A stretch of 64,000 nt of DNA from Mycobacterium colombiense (GTDB lineage Bacteria; Actinomycetota; Actinomycetes; Mycobacteriales; Mycobacteriaceae), in contig NZ_LZKI01000047.1 of assembly GCF_001672755.1 (NCBI RefSeq), positions 1 to 64,000 on the forward strand, written 5' to 3'. Shown in pieces: positions 1 through 8,638 of this stretch. Position numbers and translations under genes: made by a program. The first letter of the stretch is position 1. Every line of letters begins with the position of its first letter. Under the pieces are notes generated by a model, which saw only the letters and a program-made list of their open reading frames with translations, was not told where the DNA came from and searched no databases.

Positions 1-442
1 CGGTCAGCGACGCGATCGCGTCCGACACCAACCGCGGCGCCATGCCGCTTCGCACGAAGCCCAGATGCGTCCGCAAGGCGTCCCGCAACGCCTGCACCGT
101 CGCGGGCTTCCAATGCGCCGGCACGGCGATGGAAATCTCCGAGCACGCCGCATCAGCACCGGCGGCAAGCACCATCGCGTCCAGCGCCTCCACCGTCAGC
201 AGCTCCGGATCATGCGCGGAACCGTCGGGTGACACCAGCGCGACGGAATCACCGATGCGCTCGATAAAGCCCTTCATCGGTACGCCAGGCTCAGCTAGGT
301 ACGGGTTCTCTTCGGGTGCACCGATTTTCGGTGCACAGTGCGGGTAGAGGGTAAGCACGGACCGGCGGCTAACCGGTGGGCTTCCGTTACGCGCAGCGAC
401 CAGGTTCGTGGTCCCGATCGACAACCCGAGTGGGTCGTACAT
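1..442 (-). CDS. Hsp70-like DUF7159 family protein, C-terminus cut off by the window edge (Rv0312-like)
   Basis: Only the first 147 residues are present, starting at an ATG at 442 and running off the left edge. The N-terminus MYDPLGLSIGTTNLVAA resembles the first phosphate loop of the actin/Hsp70 ATPase fold (DxGTT-type), and the remainder fits the start of the mycobacterial DUF7159 proteins, whose full members carry a long Pro/Thr-rich C-terminal half. The molecular role is not established; membership in the Hsp70-like fold is inferred from this loop. The next gene (596-1825) lies upstream on the same strand, as in the Rv0311-Rv0312 order of M. tuberculosis. Confidence 0.8.
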   Translation of the reverse strand, partial: MYDPLGLSIGTTNLVAARNGSPPVSRRSVLTLYPHCAPKIGAPEENPYLAEPGVPMKGFIERIGDSVALVSPDGSAHDPELLTVEALDAMVLAAGADAACSEISIAVPAHWKPATVQALRDALRTHLGFVRSGMAPRLVSDAIASLT

Positions 443-595
443 AGAGCGAAAACCTCGTCTATAGGGGTCGGTGGCCAGCGTTAACGATAGCCGTGGACAC
501 GCGGAAAGCCGATGCTTCGCAATGTCATTGGTATCCGCTCGATGCGCTTGCGTCACCGAAGCGGTACCGAAAACCCCTTGACAAAAAGCTTTGTG

Positions 596-1825
596 TTACA
601 ACACCGTCAGCGGCAGCGAACGCCTGGGCTCGAACTGAAACGTCGCTCCCCCACTGACTCTCACCACCGAAACCTCTGGCAGTTCGTCGGTCGGAGCGTC
701 GGTTTCGACCAGTTCGGCCGTCCAGTCGGCGGCCGTACCGCTAACTCGGACCTTGATGCGCGGTTCCACCGCGGTGGCGATCGCCTGAAGCGGCTGCACG
801 GATTCCGGCGAGCACAGCGAGATCCAGGATTTGTCGTCATGGGCCGGCGACGGGTGGACGTGCAGCCGGTTCGATTCCGTCTCGGCCACAACGTAGCCCG
901 CGGGGTTGAGCAGCGGGTGCAGCTCGAGGACGCGCAGGACGCCGTCGGTGCCGCCCGGGAGTTTCAGCGCGCGGTGAATGCGCTCGGCGGCCAGACCCGC
1001 GATGCCGATCAGGCCGCGGGTGCACACGCCGATCGCCTCGTCGTCGTCGGCGGCACGCGCGCGCACCGCGATCGCGAACGACAGGTACAGCAGGTGCATC
1101 TGCAGGCACACCTCGTCGGCCATCCGGACCAGCGCCGAATGCGAGAAGGCGGCGAAGTCGAAATCGGACAGCAGCGGGCCGGAGTAATCCGCCTGTCCCT
1201 CGTCCGAGGGGTCGATGGGGTCGAGTTCCCATGCCGCAGCGCGGGTTCGGCTCACAATGTCCAGGGCAGGGATGCTCTGCGCCTCGGGGTAGGACTCGTC
1301 GATGATGACGGTCCACGCGCAATGCGGATGCCGGTCCGCCGGCGTCCTCGGCGGGCGATGAATGGGGCGCACCTGGGCGCGCGGGTTGGTCGCGATCGCG
1401 GTGGCGTCGAAGGTCGGGTCCTCGATGGTGTGGCACATGCCGAACACGTACTGCTCGCCCATCGGCTCGACGTCGAGCAGGGCGCCGCAGTGGTCGAGGT
1501 GGAATTCGCCGTGCCACCGGTCGTGCACGGTGTACCGGAAGTCCATGAATTGCGGCGGGGCACCGATGTCGAGCTGCAGGCCCTTGAAGATCGTCAGCAC
1601 GTCGTTGCCCTCATAGTTCAGCGCCTTCTGCATGCGCCGGGTGTAGATCGGGCTGGAGCCCGCCCACTCCTCGATGGCGATCTGCACCATCTCGTCGCGG
1701 CCGAATGAGGAGATGCACCAGGCCATCCCGGATCGGTCGATCAGCTGCCCGATCAGCAGCAGTTCGGGAACCAGGACGACGAGTTCGTCACGGGACAATT
1801 GTGCGTATCGCGAGGGGCTGCTCAC
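596..1825 (-). CDS. Conserved mycobacterial hypothetical protein (Rv0311-like, 409 aa)
   Basis: A 409-residue protein starting at a GTG (1825), the length I recall for Rv0311. No signal peptide or membrane segment is evident and I recognise no catalytic motif; His/Cys residues such as the CGALLD and FGMCHT stretches around residues 110-135 are scattered. It is divergently arranged with the TetR gene at 1864, with only 38 bp between the starts, so that regulator is a natural candidate to control it. A long ORF on the opposite strand (512-1708) is a GC-skew shadow. Function unknown. Confidence 0.8.
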   Translation of the reverse strand: MSSPSRYAQLSRDELVVLVPELLLIGQLIDRSGMAWCISSFGRDEMVQIAIEEWAGSSPIYTRRMQKALNYEGNDVLTIFKGLQLDIGAPPQFMDFRYTVHDRWHGEFHLDHCGALLDVEPMGEQYVFGMCHTIEDPTFDATAIATNPRAQVRPIHRPPRTPADRHPHCAWTVIIDESYPEAQSIPALDIVSRTRAAAWELDPIDPSDEGQADYSGPLLSDFDFAAFSHSALVRMADEVCLQMHLLYLSFAIAVRARAADDDEAIGVCTRGLIGIAGLAAERIHRALKLPGGTDGVLRVLELHPLLNPAGYVVAETESNRLHVHPSPAHDDKSWISLCSPESVQPLQAIATAVEPRIKVRVSGTAADWTAELVETDAPTDELPEVSVVRVSGGATFQFEPRRSLPLTVL

Positions 1826-1863
1826 GCTACAAAAATAGACTCGGCTATGTTATAAAGTCAACA

Positions 1864-2508
1864 ATGTCCATCGTCGCTGGCCATACCCCCGATCGCCCTG
1901 TTGGCCCCACCCGGCGAACCACCGCGCCACGCAAGCGCGGCGATGACACCCGGGCGAAAATCATCGATGAGACGGTCCGCTGCATCGTGGAGGAGGGATT
2001 CTCCGCCGCCACCGCCAAGCACGTGGCCGAACGCGCCGGCGTGACGTGGGGGGTCATCCAGTACCACTTCGGGGATCGCAACGGCCTGCTGATGGCCGTG
2101 GTCGACGACGGGGTGGCCCGGCTGGTGGACAGCCTGTCCTCGGCCGACGTCAGCGAGCTGCCGCTGCGCGAGCGGATCGAGGTCGTCGTCGACACCGCCT
2201 GGAGCTGCTACAGCAGCCCGACGTCGATGGCCGCCTTCGAGATCCTGCGCGAGACCCGCGGCGGACCGGACCCGTCGTCGCGGCGCCACCTGCTCGACAT
2301 GAACTCCGCGGTCGGCCAGCTGGGACGACTGATCACCACCGATCCCGCGCATGCCGGTGTGGCCGAAGTCATTTGGGCCACGCTGCGCGGTGTGGTGCTC
2401 GCGCAGATGGTGACCGGGACCGCCATCGATTGGAGCCTGGAACGACGTGCCCTCGTCGACATGGTCACCCGCTATCTGTCCGACGGTCAGGGCGACCGCG
2501 ACACTTGA
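1864..2508 (+). CDS. TetR family transcriptional regulator
   Basis: 214 residues from the ATG at 1864. The N-terminal helix-turn-helix spans about residues 25-70 (RAKIIDETVRCIVEEGF then TAKHVAERAGVTWGVIQYHF), the classic TetR recognition helix; the C-terminal two thirds is the variable ligand/dimer domain. It is transcribed divergently from the Rv0311-like gene and the 38-bp intergenic region is AT-rich with a short interrupted repeat ATAG-N6-CTAT (1835-1848), a possible but weak operator. Local autoregulation and control of 596-1825 is inferred from arrangement only. Ligand unknown. Confidence 0.88.
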   Translation: MSIVAGHTPDRPVGPTRRTTAPRKRGDDTRAKIIDETVRCIVEEGFSAATAKHVAERAGVTWGVIQYHFGDRNGLLMAVVDDGVARLVDSLSSADVSELPLRERIEVVVDTAWSCYSSPTSMAAFEILRETRGGPDPSSRRHLLDMNSAVGQLGRLITTDPAHAGVAEVIWATLRGVVLAQMVTGTAIDWSLERRALVDMVTRYLSDGQGDRDT

Positions 2509-2615
2509 ACCACGCACCAGACGCGCCGCACGATGTGACCGTCATTTGAGTCTGGGCGACGCCTGCCCTTCGATGCGGGTGCGGGCGGCTTATCACCGTG
2601 TGCTGCAATGACGGA

Positions 2616-3101
2616 ATGAGCACCCTCACCCTCGACGACCTCGCCGATATCGAAGCGATCAAGCAAGTCAAATACCGGTATCTGCGCGCGCTGGACACCA
2701 AGCACTGGGACGACTTCACCGACACCCTGGCCGAGGACATCAAGGCCGACTACGGGCCGTCGATCGGCAACGAGCTGCACTTCACCAACCGGGCCGACCT
2801 GGTGGAGTACATGCGGACGTCGCTGCCCGCGAACGTCATCACCGAACACCGGGTGACGCATCCGGACATCACCGTCGACGGCGACACCGCAACGGGCAGT
2901 TGGTATCTGCAAGATCGGGTCATGGTCGCCGACTTCAACTTCATGTTGATCGGCGCGGCCTTCTACCGCGACACCTACCGTCGCACCGATGCCGGCTGGA
3001 AGATCAGCGGCACCGGCTACGACCGAACCTACGACGCCACAATGTCTTTGGAGGGCCTGAACTTCACCCTGAAACCCGGCCGCGCCATCGCCGCCGACTG
3101 A
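2616..3101 (+). CDS. SnoaL-like / NTF2-fold protein (Rv0310c-like)
   Basis: 161 residues from the ATG at 2616; an in-frame GTG at 2598 would add six residues, but MSTLTLDDLADIEAIKQVKY is the usual family start. The pattern (helical DLADIEAIKQVKYRYLRALDTKHWDDF, then an EHRVTHPDITVDGDTATGSWYLQD strand region and a late RTDAGWKISG strand) is the NTF2/SnoaL-like polyketide cyclase/hydratase fold. Members bind small hydrophobic ligands or act on them, often in steroid or lipid metabolism; the substrate here cannot be named. It converges with the YkuD-like gene, whose stop is 4 bp away. Confidence 0.85.
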   Translation: MSTLTLDDLADIEAIKQVKYRYLRALDTKHWDDFTDTLAEDIKADYGPSIGNELHFTNRADLVEYMRTSLPANVITEHRVTHPDITVDGDTATGSWYLQDRVMVADFNFMLIGAAFYRDTYRRTDAGWKISGTGYDRTYDATMSLEGLNFTLKPGRAIAAD

Positions 3102-3104
3102 CGG

Positions 3105-3773
3105 CTACTTGGTGATGGCGATGACCGCGCCGGGCCGCAGCCATTTCATGATCGACACCAGCTGAGCGTCGTCCACCGCCACGCAGCCCTCGGTGGGTTT
3201 CCCGTCGGTGGTGTGGAAGAAGAACGCGGCTCCCCCACCCGGGGTCTTGTTCTTGTTGACGCCCATCACGACGGCGTGCTTGTACTGCGGGATCTGCAGG
3301 TTCTCGCTGTCGCCGGTGTTGAACGGGCACTGCGCCTTCTGGCACACCTGCATCGAGTTGAACGTGGGACTGTGGTCGTCGCCGCTCCACCAGTAATTGG
3401 CGCCGGAGACCTGGGTGTAGGGCAGTCCGGTACCGGGATTCGGCGCCGTGCCGAACGCGGAGTCCAGGCTGTACACGCCCATCGGGGTGGCCGGAACGCC
3501 GCTCTTGGCCTGCGGCGCCATGCCCGCCGAACCGACGTGAGTGGGAATGTTGGACCGCAGCGACTGCCAACCGGTGCCGCTGCGCTGGAAGATCTCCATG
3601 GTCGCGTTGGAACCGCCGGTGCTCACCACCGAAACCACCTGGGTCGCATTGCCAACCGCGTTCGCGAACCAGGGAGCGCCGGCGGCGGCACCGATCGGCG
3701 CCAGAACCACCGAGGCGAAAATTACGCACGCCGCGGCGCACAGCGAAGTGAGCAGTCGGTGCATGCACTCCAT
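3105..3773 (-). CDS. Exported YkuD/L,D-transpeptidase-like protein (Rv0309-like)
   Basis: 222 residues from the ATG at 3773 (another ATG lies at 3764). Residues 5-30 form a signal peptide ending near GAAAGA, so the protein is exported. The C-terminal part carries HTTDGKPTEGCVAV, matching the His and Gly-Cys of the YkuD catalytic motif (the family Cys is the nucleophile), so an L,D-transpeptidase-like or related peptidoglycan-acting fold is likely; the canonical SHGC is EGC here, so activity is not assured. About 218 residues is the length I recall for Rv0309. The neighbouring PAP2 phosphatase could also serve envelope metabolism. Confidence 0.82.
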   Translation of the reverse strand: MECMHRLLTSLCAAACVIFASVVLAPIGAAAGAPWFANAVGNATQVVSVVSTGGSNATMEIFQRSGTGWQSLRSNIPTHVGSAGMAPQAKSGVPATPMGVYSLDSAFGTAPNPGTGLPYTQVSGANYWWSGDDHSPTFNSMQVCQKAQCPFNTGDSENLQIPQYKHAVVMGVNKNKTPGGGAAFFFHTTDGKPTEGCVAVDDAQLVSIMKWLRPGAVIAITK

Positions 3774-3863
3774 CGTCAAACGGGCACGTCTTCATGGTCA
3801 AGTAAAGCTTTAGCCCCGGTTAGGTCACCGCGCCGTGACCAAATGCCCACCGCGACAGCGCTG

Positions 3864-4541
3864 TTAGGGCACGGTGGCGGTTTCGGGCGAGCGCCGCGGG
3901 CCGGCGGAGGGCCTGACCGTGGGCCGAAAGATCAAGAGACACAACAGGAAATACAGGTATCCCAGTGACCAGCCGGCCAGCACGTCGGACGGGTAGTGCA
4001 CGTTCAGCGCCACCCGGGAGATGCCGACCGTCAGCAGCGACGCCGCCACCACCGCCACCGCGATGCCGCGGATCAAGCCGTTCATCATCGGAAAGAAGAA
4101 GCACAATACGGCGAGCAGGGCCGCCATCGCCTCGAGCGCATGCCCGGACGGGAACGAGGTGGACGGCGCGGCGACCAGCATGGTCGCCGGACGCGGCCGG
4201 TTGACCAGGGCCTTGGCCGCGGCGGTCACGAACTCGTTGAGCGGCCCACACGACAGGACCAGCACCAGCGCGGCCCGCACATTGCGCATCACCAGCGCCA
4301 ACACCGTCATCGCGATGCCCAGCGCGGACATCGGGACCGGACCCAGCGCATACGACACGCCTTCCCAAAACCGCACCCACAGCGGGTGTTTGAGCGCGAT
4401 GTCGCGGGCCGCGTTCAGCAACGACCAATCCATCCGGTGCATCCAGGTCCACTGCCGGCAGTAGCCCGCCCACATCACCGCGTACACGGCGGCGGCCAAC
4501 ACCGCGATCCACACGGCCACCGGCGTCCTGGGACGAGTCAT
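3864..4541 (-). CDS. PAP2-family membrane phosphatase (Rv0308-like)
   Basis: 225 residues; ATG at 4541 is preferred over an upstream TTG at 4547. It is a multi-span membrane protein with the three acid-phosphatase signature motifs: K110-x6-RP (KALVNRPRP), PSGH (131-134) and SRVALNVHYPSD (Ser175-Arg176, catalytic His182, Asp186). All catalytic residues are present, so a functional lipid-phosphate phosphatase acting on the outer membrane leaflet (phosphatidate, undecaprenyl-PP or similar) is likely; the substrate is not determinable. It lies upstream of the YkuD-like gene on the same strand with a 90-bp gap. Confidence 0.88.
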   Translation of the reverse strand: MTRPRTPVAVWIAVLAAAVYAVMWAGYCRQWTWMHRMDWSLLNAARDIALKHPLWVRFWEGVSYALGPVPMSALGIAMTVLALVMRNVRAALVLVLSCGPLNEFVTAAAKALVNRPRPATMLVAAPSTSFPSGHALEAMAALLAVLCFFFPMMNGLIRGIAVAVVAASLLTVGISRVALNVHYPSDVLAGWSLGYLYFLLCLLIFRPTVRPSAGPRRSPETATVP

Positions 4542-4596
4542 AATCAACCGATACCAGCCCTCCCCACGAAATCGCTCACGCGGTCATACTGTCGAT

Positions 4597-5079
4597 ATGG
4601 CCGTCTTCGTCCGTAGGTTGTTCGGCATCGGCAAACTGCCCGACGAGCTGCACGCCCAGCTCGAGTCGGAGGGCATCACCTACCTCGCCGACTACGTCGC
4701 CGTGACCCGGCGGTTCAGCGGCACCATCCCCGGCGTGCGGCTGCCGCACAGTGTCGCCAGCTACACCGGTTCGCTGGTCTTCACCTCGGAGCGGGTACTG
4801 GCGACGCTATCGATGCTGCCCCGGCTGGCCGGCCCAACCGTCAACGTGCGGTGGAACGCGCCGCAGACCGGCTCGGCGCAGGTGGAGATCTCGTCGACCG
4901 GACTGCAGGTCGACGTCGACGTGTCCCGGGTCGACGAGAAGTTCAGCGGCGAGCTGTCGCTGCACTACAAGGTCGCCATTCCCGACGACGTGCTCGGCGC
5001 CCTGCCCCGGCGGTCGCTGGCGTTCGACATGCCGCCGGACTACGTGTTCCGCGCGGTCGGAGTTACCTATAGTCCCTGA
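4597..5079 (+). CDS. Conserved hypothetical protein (Rv0307c-like, 160 aa)
   Basis: 160 residues from an ATG 55 bp from the divergent PAP2 gene. The sequence is mostly beta-strand-like (repeated V-x-V and L-x-V runs such as GSAQVEISSTGLQVDVDVSR) with no signal peptide, membrane helix or catalytic motif that I recognise. It matches my recollection of the single-domain Rv0307c protein in position, size and orientation. The last 17 bp overlap the end of the convergent small membrane protein gene. Function unknown. Confidence 0.78.
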   Translation: MAVFVRRLFGIGKLPDELHAQLESEGITYLADYVAVTRRFSGTIPGVRLPHSVASYTGSLVFTSERVLATLSMLPRLAGPTVNVRWNAPQTGSAQVEISSTGLQVDVDVSRVDEKFSGELSLHYKVAIPDDVLGALPRRSLAFDMPPDYVFRAVGVTYSP

Positions 5080-5344
5080 TCGTGATGCGCGGCCACGGCG
5101 GCTGCCGCAGCACCGCCAGGCTGCCGATCACCGCAGCCAGCAGGCCGGTGATCACCCCGATCAGCGCGATGCGGCCCTTGTCCACGGCCGGCGTCCAGGA
5201 GGCCTGCCCGTCGCGGACGGCGAACACCCCCAGCGGTTTGGTGACCACGATGACGGTGGTGCCGTCCGGGGTCTGATAGGGCTCGCCGTAACGGCCGGCG
5301 GCGGCATCGAGGCCCAGCTGATCGAGTACTTCGGAAGGCTTCAC
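5063..5344 (-). CDS. Small single-span membrane protein, unknown function
   Basis: 93 residues from a GTG at 5344. Residues 1-50 are soluble and contain GEPYQTPDGTTVIVVTKPLG, reminiscent of the short strand pair in GerW/YtfJ-type domains (G-x-P-x-x-x-x-x-G-x-T-x-I-x-V); residues 60-80 (IALIGVITGLLAAVIGSLAV) form one transmembrane helix followed by a basic tail. A GGGGAG lies about 11 nt upstream of the GTG. The ORF overlaps the convergent Rv0307c-like gene by 17 bp and has no obvious partner. Domain resemblance is only suggestive. Confidence 0.62.
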   Translation of the reverse strand: MKPSEVLDQLGLDAAAGRYGEPYQTPDGTTVIVVTKPLGVFAVRDGQASWTPAVDKGRIALIGVITGLLAAVIGSLAVLRQPPWPRITIRDYR

Positions 5345-5421
5345 GGAAAACCACTCCCCTTCCTGGGGTTCACCAAGTGCTCAGGCCTCGGCAGGCTCCA
5401 CGCTAACGCGGATTTCCTACG

Positions 5422-6090
5422 ATGGCTGACGTGACCGGTGAGGCATTCAGTCCGCAGGAGCGGCGGGCCGTCTATCGCGTCATCTACGAGCGCCGTGACA
5501 TGCGCCGGTTCGTTCCCGGCGCGGTGGTGGACGAGGCCGTGCTGGCGCGCCTGCTGCAGGCCGCGCACGCGGCGCCCAGCGTCGGGTTGATGCAACCGTG
5601 GCGCTTCATCCGCATCACCGACGCCGCGCTGCGGCGCCGCATTCACGCCCTGGTGGACGAGGAACGTCCGCGCACCGCGGAAGCCCTGGGCGAGCGGGCC
5701 GACGAGTTCCTGGCGCTCAAGGTCGAGGGCATCCTCGAGTGCGCGGAGCTGTTCGTGGTGGCGCTGGGCGACGGCCGCGACGCGCACGTGTTCGGCCGGC
5801 GGACCCTGCCGCACATGGACCTGGCGTCGGTGTCTTGCGCGATCCAGAACCTCTGGCTGGCGGCCCGGTCCGAGGGCCTCGGCATGGGCTGGGTGTCGCT
5901 GTTCGATCCGCAACGGCTGGCGGCGCTGCTGGAGATGCCGACCGGCGCCGAACCGGTGGCCATCCTGTGCCTGGGACCGGTGCCCGAATTCCCCGACCGC
6001 CCGGCGCTGGAACTGGACGGGTGGGCGGTCGCGCGACCGTTGTCGGAGTTCGTCTGCGAGAACCGATGGGGACAACTGCCGGCGCCCTGA
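5422..6090 (+). CDS. bluB: 5,6-dimethylbenzimidazole synthase BluB (Rv0306-like)
   Basis: 222 residues of the flavin-dependent nitroreductase fold. BluB converts reduced FMN and oxygen into 5,6-dimethylbenzimidazole, the lower ligand of cobalamin, in the cytoplasm. Hallmarks are RRDMRRF near residue 25 (flavin phosphate contact), APSVGLMQPWRF (about 51-62) and the long PHMDLASVSCAIQNLWLAARSEGLGMGWVSLFDP stretch (about 132-165) that is diagnostic of BluB over other nitroreductases. No other cobalamin gene is adjacent and I see no cobalamin riboswitch in the 77-bp leader. The following sulfatase is on the same strand after 77 bp. Confidence 0.9.
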   Translation: MADVTGEAFSPQERRAVYRVIYERRDMRRFVPGAVVDEAVLARLLQAAHAAPSVGLMQPWRFIRITDAALRRRIHALVDEERPRTAEALGERADEFLALKVEGILECAELFVVALGDGRDAHVFGRRTLPHMDLASVSCAIQNLWLAARSEGLGMGWVSLFDPQRLAALLEMPTGAEPVAILCLGPVPEFPDRPALELDGWAVARPLSEFVCENRWGQLPAP

Positions 6091-6167
6091 CGCGTCGGCA
6101 CTCAGGAAACACCAAGGAGGGTTGCGGTAACGTCGCCGGTCGCAAGGCAATGTGAGAGGTGACACCA

Positions 6168-7586
6168 TTGACGCCGCGCGACATGGCGGACCAAGAACGG
6201 AAAACGGGCTTCCAGGACAACGTGCTGATCGTGCACTGGCACGACCTGGGCCGCTACCTCGGCGCCTACGGTCACACCGACGTGTCGAGCCCGCGCCTGG
6301 ACCGCCTTGCGGCCGAGGGCATCCTGTTCACCCGGGCGCACGCCACCGCGCCGCTGTGCTCGCCGTCGCGCGGATCGCTGTTCACCGGCCGCTACCCGCA
6401 GAACAACGGCCTCATCGGCCTGGCCCACCACGGCTGGGAATACCGTGACGGGATCCGCACCCTGCCTCAGATACTGTCCGAATCGGGCTGGTACTCGGCG
6501 CTTTTCGGGATGCAACACGAGACCTCCTACCCGAAGCGGTTGGGCTTCGACGAGTTCGACGTGTCGAACTCCTACTGCGACTACGTGGCCGAGCGGACTG
6601 AAGAGTGGCTGCGGCAAAGCGCCGAAGGCCTTGTCGGGCAGCCCTTTCTGTTGACAGCCGGCTTCTTCGAGACGCACCGGCCATACCCGCGGGACCGCTA
6701 CACGCCGGCCGACAGCGCCCAGGTGGACCCGCCCGATTACCTGCCCGACACCCCCGAGGTGCGCGGCGACCTCGCCGACTTCTACGGGGCCATCAGCACG
6801 GCCGACGCCGCGGTGGGGCGGCTGTTGGACGCGCTGGCCGACACCGGCCTGGACGCCAACACCTGGGTGGTGTTCTTCACCGATCACGGCCCGGCGTTCC
6901 CGCGGGCGAAATCCACGTTGTATGACGCCGGCACCGGCATCGGGTTGATCATTCGGCCGCCCACCGACCGGCCCGTGCCTCCCCTCGTCTATGACGAGCT
7001 GTTCAGCGCGGTGGACCTGGTCCCGACGTTGTTGGGGCTGTTGGGGATTGACACCCCGGCCGATGTGGACGGTGTCTCGCACGCGCCCGCTCTGCTGGAG
7101 CCGGATCCCCCGCCCGCGCCGGTGCGCGATCACGTCTACACCATGAAGACCTACCACGACTCGTTCGACCCGATCCGCGCGATTCGCACCAAGGACTACA
7201 GCTACATCGAGAACTACGTGCCCCGGCCACTGCTGGATCTGCCGCTGGACATCGAGGAAAGCCCGTCCGGGTTGGCAGTCGCGCCGTTCGTCACGTCGCC
7301 GCGGCCCGAGCGGGAACTCTACGATCTGCGCGCCGACCCCACCGAGACCACCAACCTGCTGGCCGAAGACGGAACCGATGCCGACGAGATCGCGGCCAAC
7401 CTCGCTGTGCGACTTCATGATTGGCGTCAGCGCACCGGCGACGTCATCCCGTCGGAGTTCGCCGGTACCCGCATCTCGGCGCGATACACCGAAACGTATC
7501 TGCAGATCCATCATGCCAAGCCGACCCCCCGCTCGGCCATCGCCGCCGACCGCGGCATCGAAGAAGGCAAGCCCACGCAGCGCTAG
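6168..7586 (+). CDS. Type I (formylglycine) sulfatase (Rv0296c-like)
   Basis: 472 residues using the TTG at 6168, which has GAGAGG eight bases upstream; GTG 6159 and ATG 6183 are alternatives. The motif LCSPSRGSLFTGRYP (Cys about residue 64) is the C-x-P-S-R signature whose Cys is oxidised to formylglycine in active arylsulfatases. VVFFTDHG near residue 230 gives the second metal-site Asp-His, and YDLRADPTETTNL is the common C-terminal family motif. The usual N-terminal Asp-Asp pair reads His-Asp (HWHDLGRY), so the metal site is slightly atypical. Hydrolysis of sulfate esters is inferred; substrate unknown. No signal peptide, so cytoplasmic. Confidence 0.88.
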   Translation: MTPRDMADQERKTGFQDNVLIVHWHDLGRYLGAYGHTDVSSPRLDRLAAEGILFTRAHATAPLCSPSRGSLFTGRYPQNNGLIGLAHHGWEYRDGIRTLPQILSESGWYSALFGMQHETSYPKRLGFDEFDVSNSYCDYVAERTEEWLRQSAEGLVGQPFLLTAGFFETHRPYPRDRYTPADSAQVDPPDYLPDTPEVRGDLADFYGAISTADAAVGRLLDALADTGLDANTWVVFFTDHGPAFPRAKSTLYDAGTGIGLIIRPPTDRPVPPLVYDELFSAVDLVPTLLGLLGIDTPADVDGVSHAPALLEPDPPPAPVRDHVYTMKTYHDSFDPIRAIRTKDYSYIENYVPRPLLDLPLDIEESPSGLAVAPFVTSPRPERELYDLRADPTETTNLLAEDGTDADEIAANLAVRLHDWRQRTGDVIPSEFAGTRISARYTETYLQIHHAKPTPRSAIAADRGIEEGKPTQR

Positions 7587-7688
7587 TGGCGATCGCGATT
7601 CCGGCGGAGCCGGGCGAAGCGGGTCGCCACCCAGAGCAACAGCAGAGCAGCGGCAGCACGCTGCCGCCGAGAGGCGCCGCCGCTGGGA

Positions 7689-8474
7689 CTACCCCGCTGA
7701 CCGGCTCGCGCCCCCCACCTCGGCGACGACGAAGACCCGGCGGAACGGGAAGATCGTCGTGCCGTCGGCCCGGGGCGGGTAGGCGTCCTGCAGCAGCGGG
7801 ATCAACTCCTCGCGGAACTGCTCCCATGTCTCGTCGTCCAGCCGTTCGCGCACCGGGACCAGCGCCGTGCCGGTGATCCATTCCAGCACCGGATGCTCGC
7901 CGGTCAGCTGGTGCAGATAGGTGGTCTCCCAAACGTCGACCTTGCATCCCGCGTCGAGCAGCAGGTTGGCGTAGTGCGCCGGCGGCTGAACCACCGCGCC
8001 GACCCGAAATGGTATGTCTCGCAACAATTTCGCGTACGGCTCCCGGCGGGCCAACGCGCGCACCGCGGCGTAGGACGGCGACTCGAAGTTGCCGGGCATC
8101 TGGACACCGATCCACGAACCGGACGCCAGTTGCCCCGCCCACCGCAGCAGCAGGTCGGCATGCTCGGGCACCCAGTGCAGGGCCGCGTTGCTGACCACCA
8201 CGTCGGTGTCGGGTTTGGGCTTCCAGTCGCGCAGGTCACCGGTGACGGCGTCGATGCCGCGCTCCTTGGCGGCGGCCACCATCTCCGGCGAGCTGTCGAT
8301 CGCCTCGACAACCGCGTCGGGCCAGCGCCGGGCCAGATATTTCGTCAGGTGACCGGGACCGCAACCGAGATCGACGACGCGACGAGCCCGCTCGGCGCCC
8401 ACCCGCGACAGCAGGTCGTAGAAGGGGCGGCCGCGATGGTCGGCGAAGGCCAGGTAGACGTCCGGATCCCACAT
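7689..8474 (-). CDS. tam: Trans-aconitate 2-methyltransferase
   Basis: 261 residues, exactly the size I recall for M. tuberculosis Tam (Rv0294). Class I SAM methyltransferase: motif [18 protein letters not shown] at about 32-48, acidic loop DSSPEM about 60-65, motif post-I GDLRDW and [13 protein letters not shown] near 92-105, the WVP signature typical of Tam. It methylates trans-aconitate, an inhibitor of aconitase, to its monomethyl ester in the cytoplasm. In M. tuberculosis a sulfotransferase gene (Rv0295c) sits between tam and the sulfatase; here only 102 bp separate them, so that gene is absent. It is followed downstream by no other minus-strand gene. Confidence 0.9.
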   Translation of the reverse strand: MWDPDVYLAFADHRGRPFYDLLSRVGAERARRVVDLGCGPGHLTKYLARRWPDAVVEAIDSSPEMVAAAKERGIDAVTGDLRDWKPKPDTDVVVSNAALHWVPEHADLLLRWAGQLASGSWIGVQMPGNFESPSYAAVRALARREPYAKLLRDIPFRVGAVVQPPAHYANLLLDAGCKVDVWETTYLHQLTGEHPVLEWITGTALVPVRERLDDETWEQFREELIPLLQDAYPPRADGTTIFPFRRVFVVAEVGGASRSAG

Positions 8475-8638
8475 GTCGATCCTCCCGATCCTCGCGCCGC
8501 CGCTGGCGGGCCGATAGCAAACCTATAACTCCTATGGTGCGCCGACGCGACCCGAATGGTCCCGGCATACGGCCGCGACGATCGAAACCGGTCGAAACCC
8601 CTGGGAGACGCGTGCCCGCCGGGCTACCATCGGCGTTC

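Noticed and set aside
512-1708. 398-residue plus-strand open frame
   Set aside because: Antisense to the Rv0311-like gene; Arg/Asp/Gly-rich GC-skew translation without domain features.
1835-1848. TetR operator ATAG-N6-CTAT
   Set aside because: Arms of only four bases; kept as a remark in the tetR entry but not as a feature.
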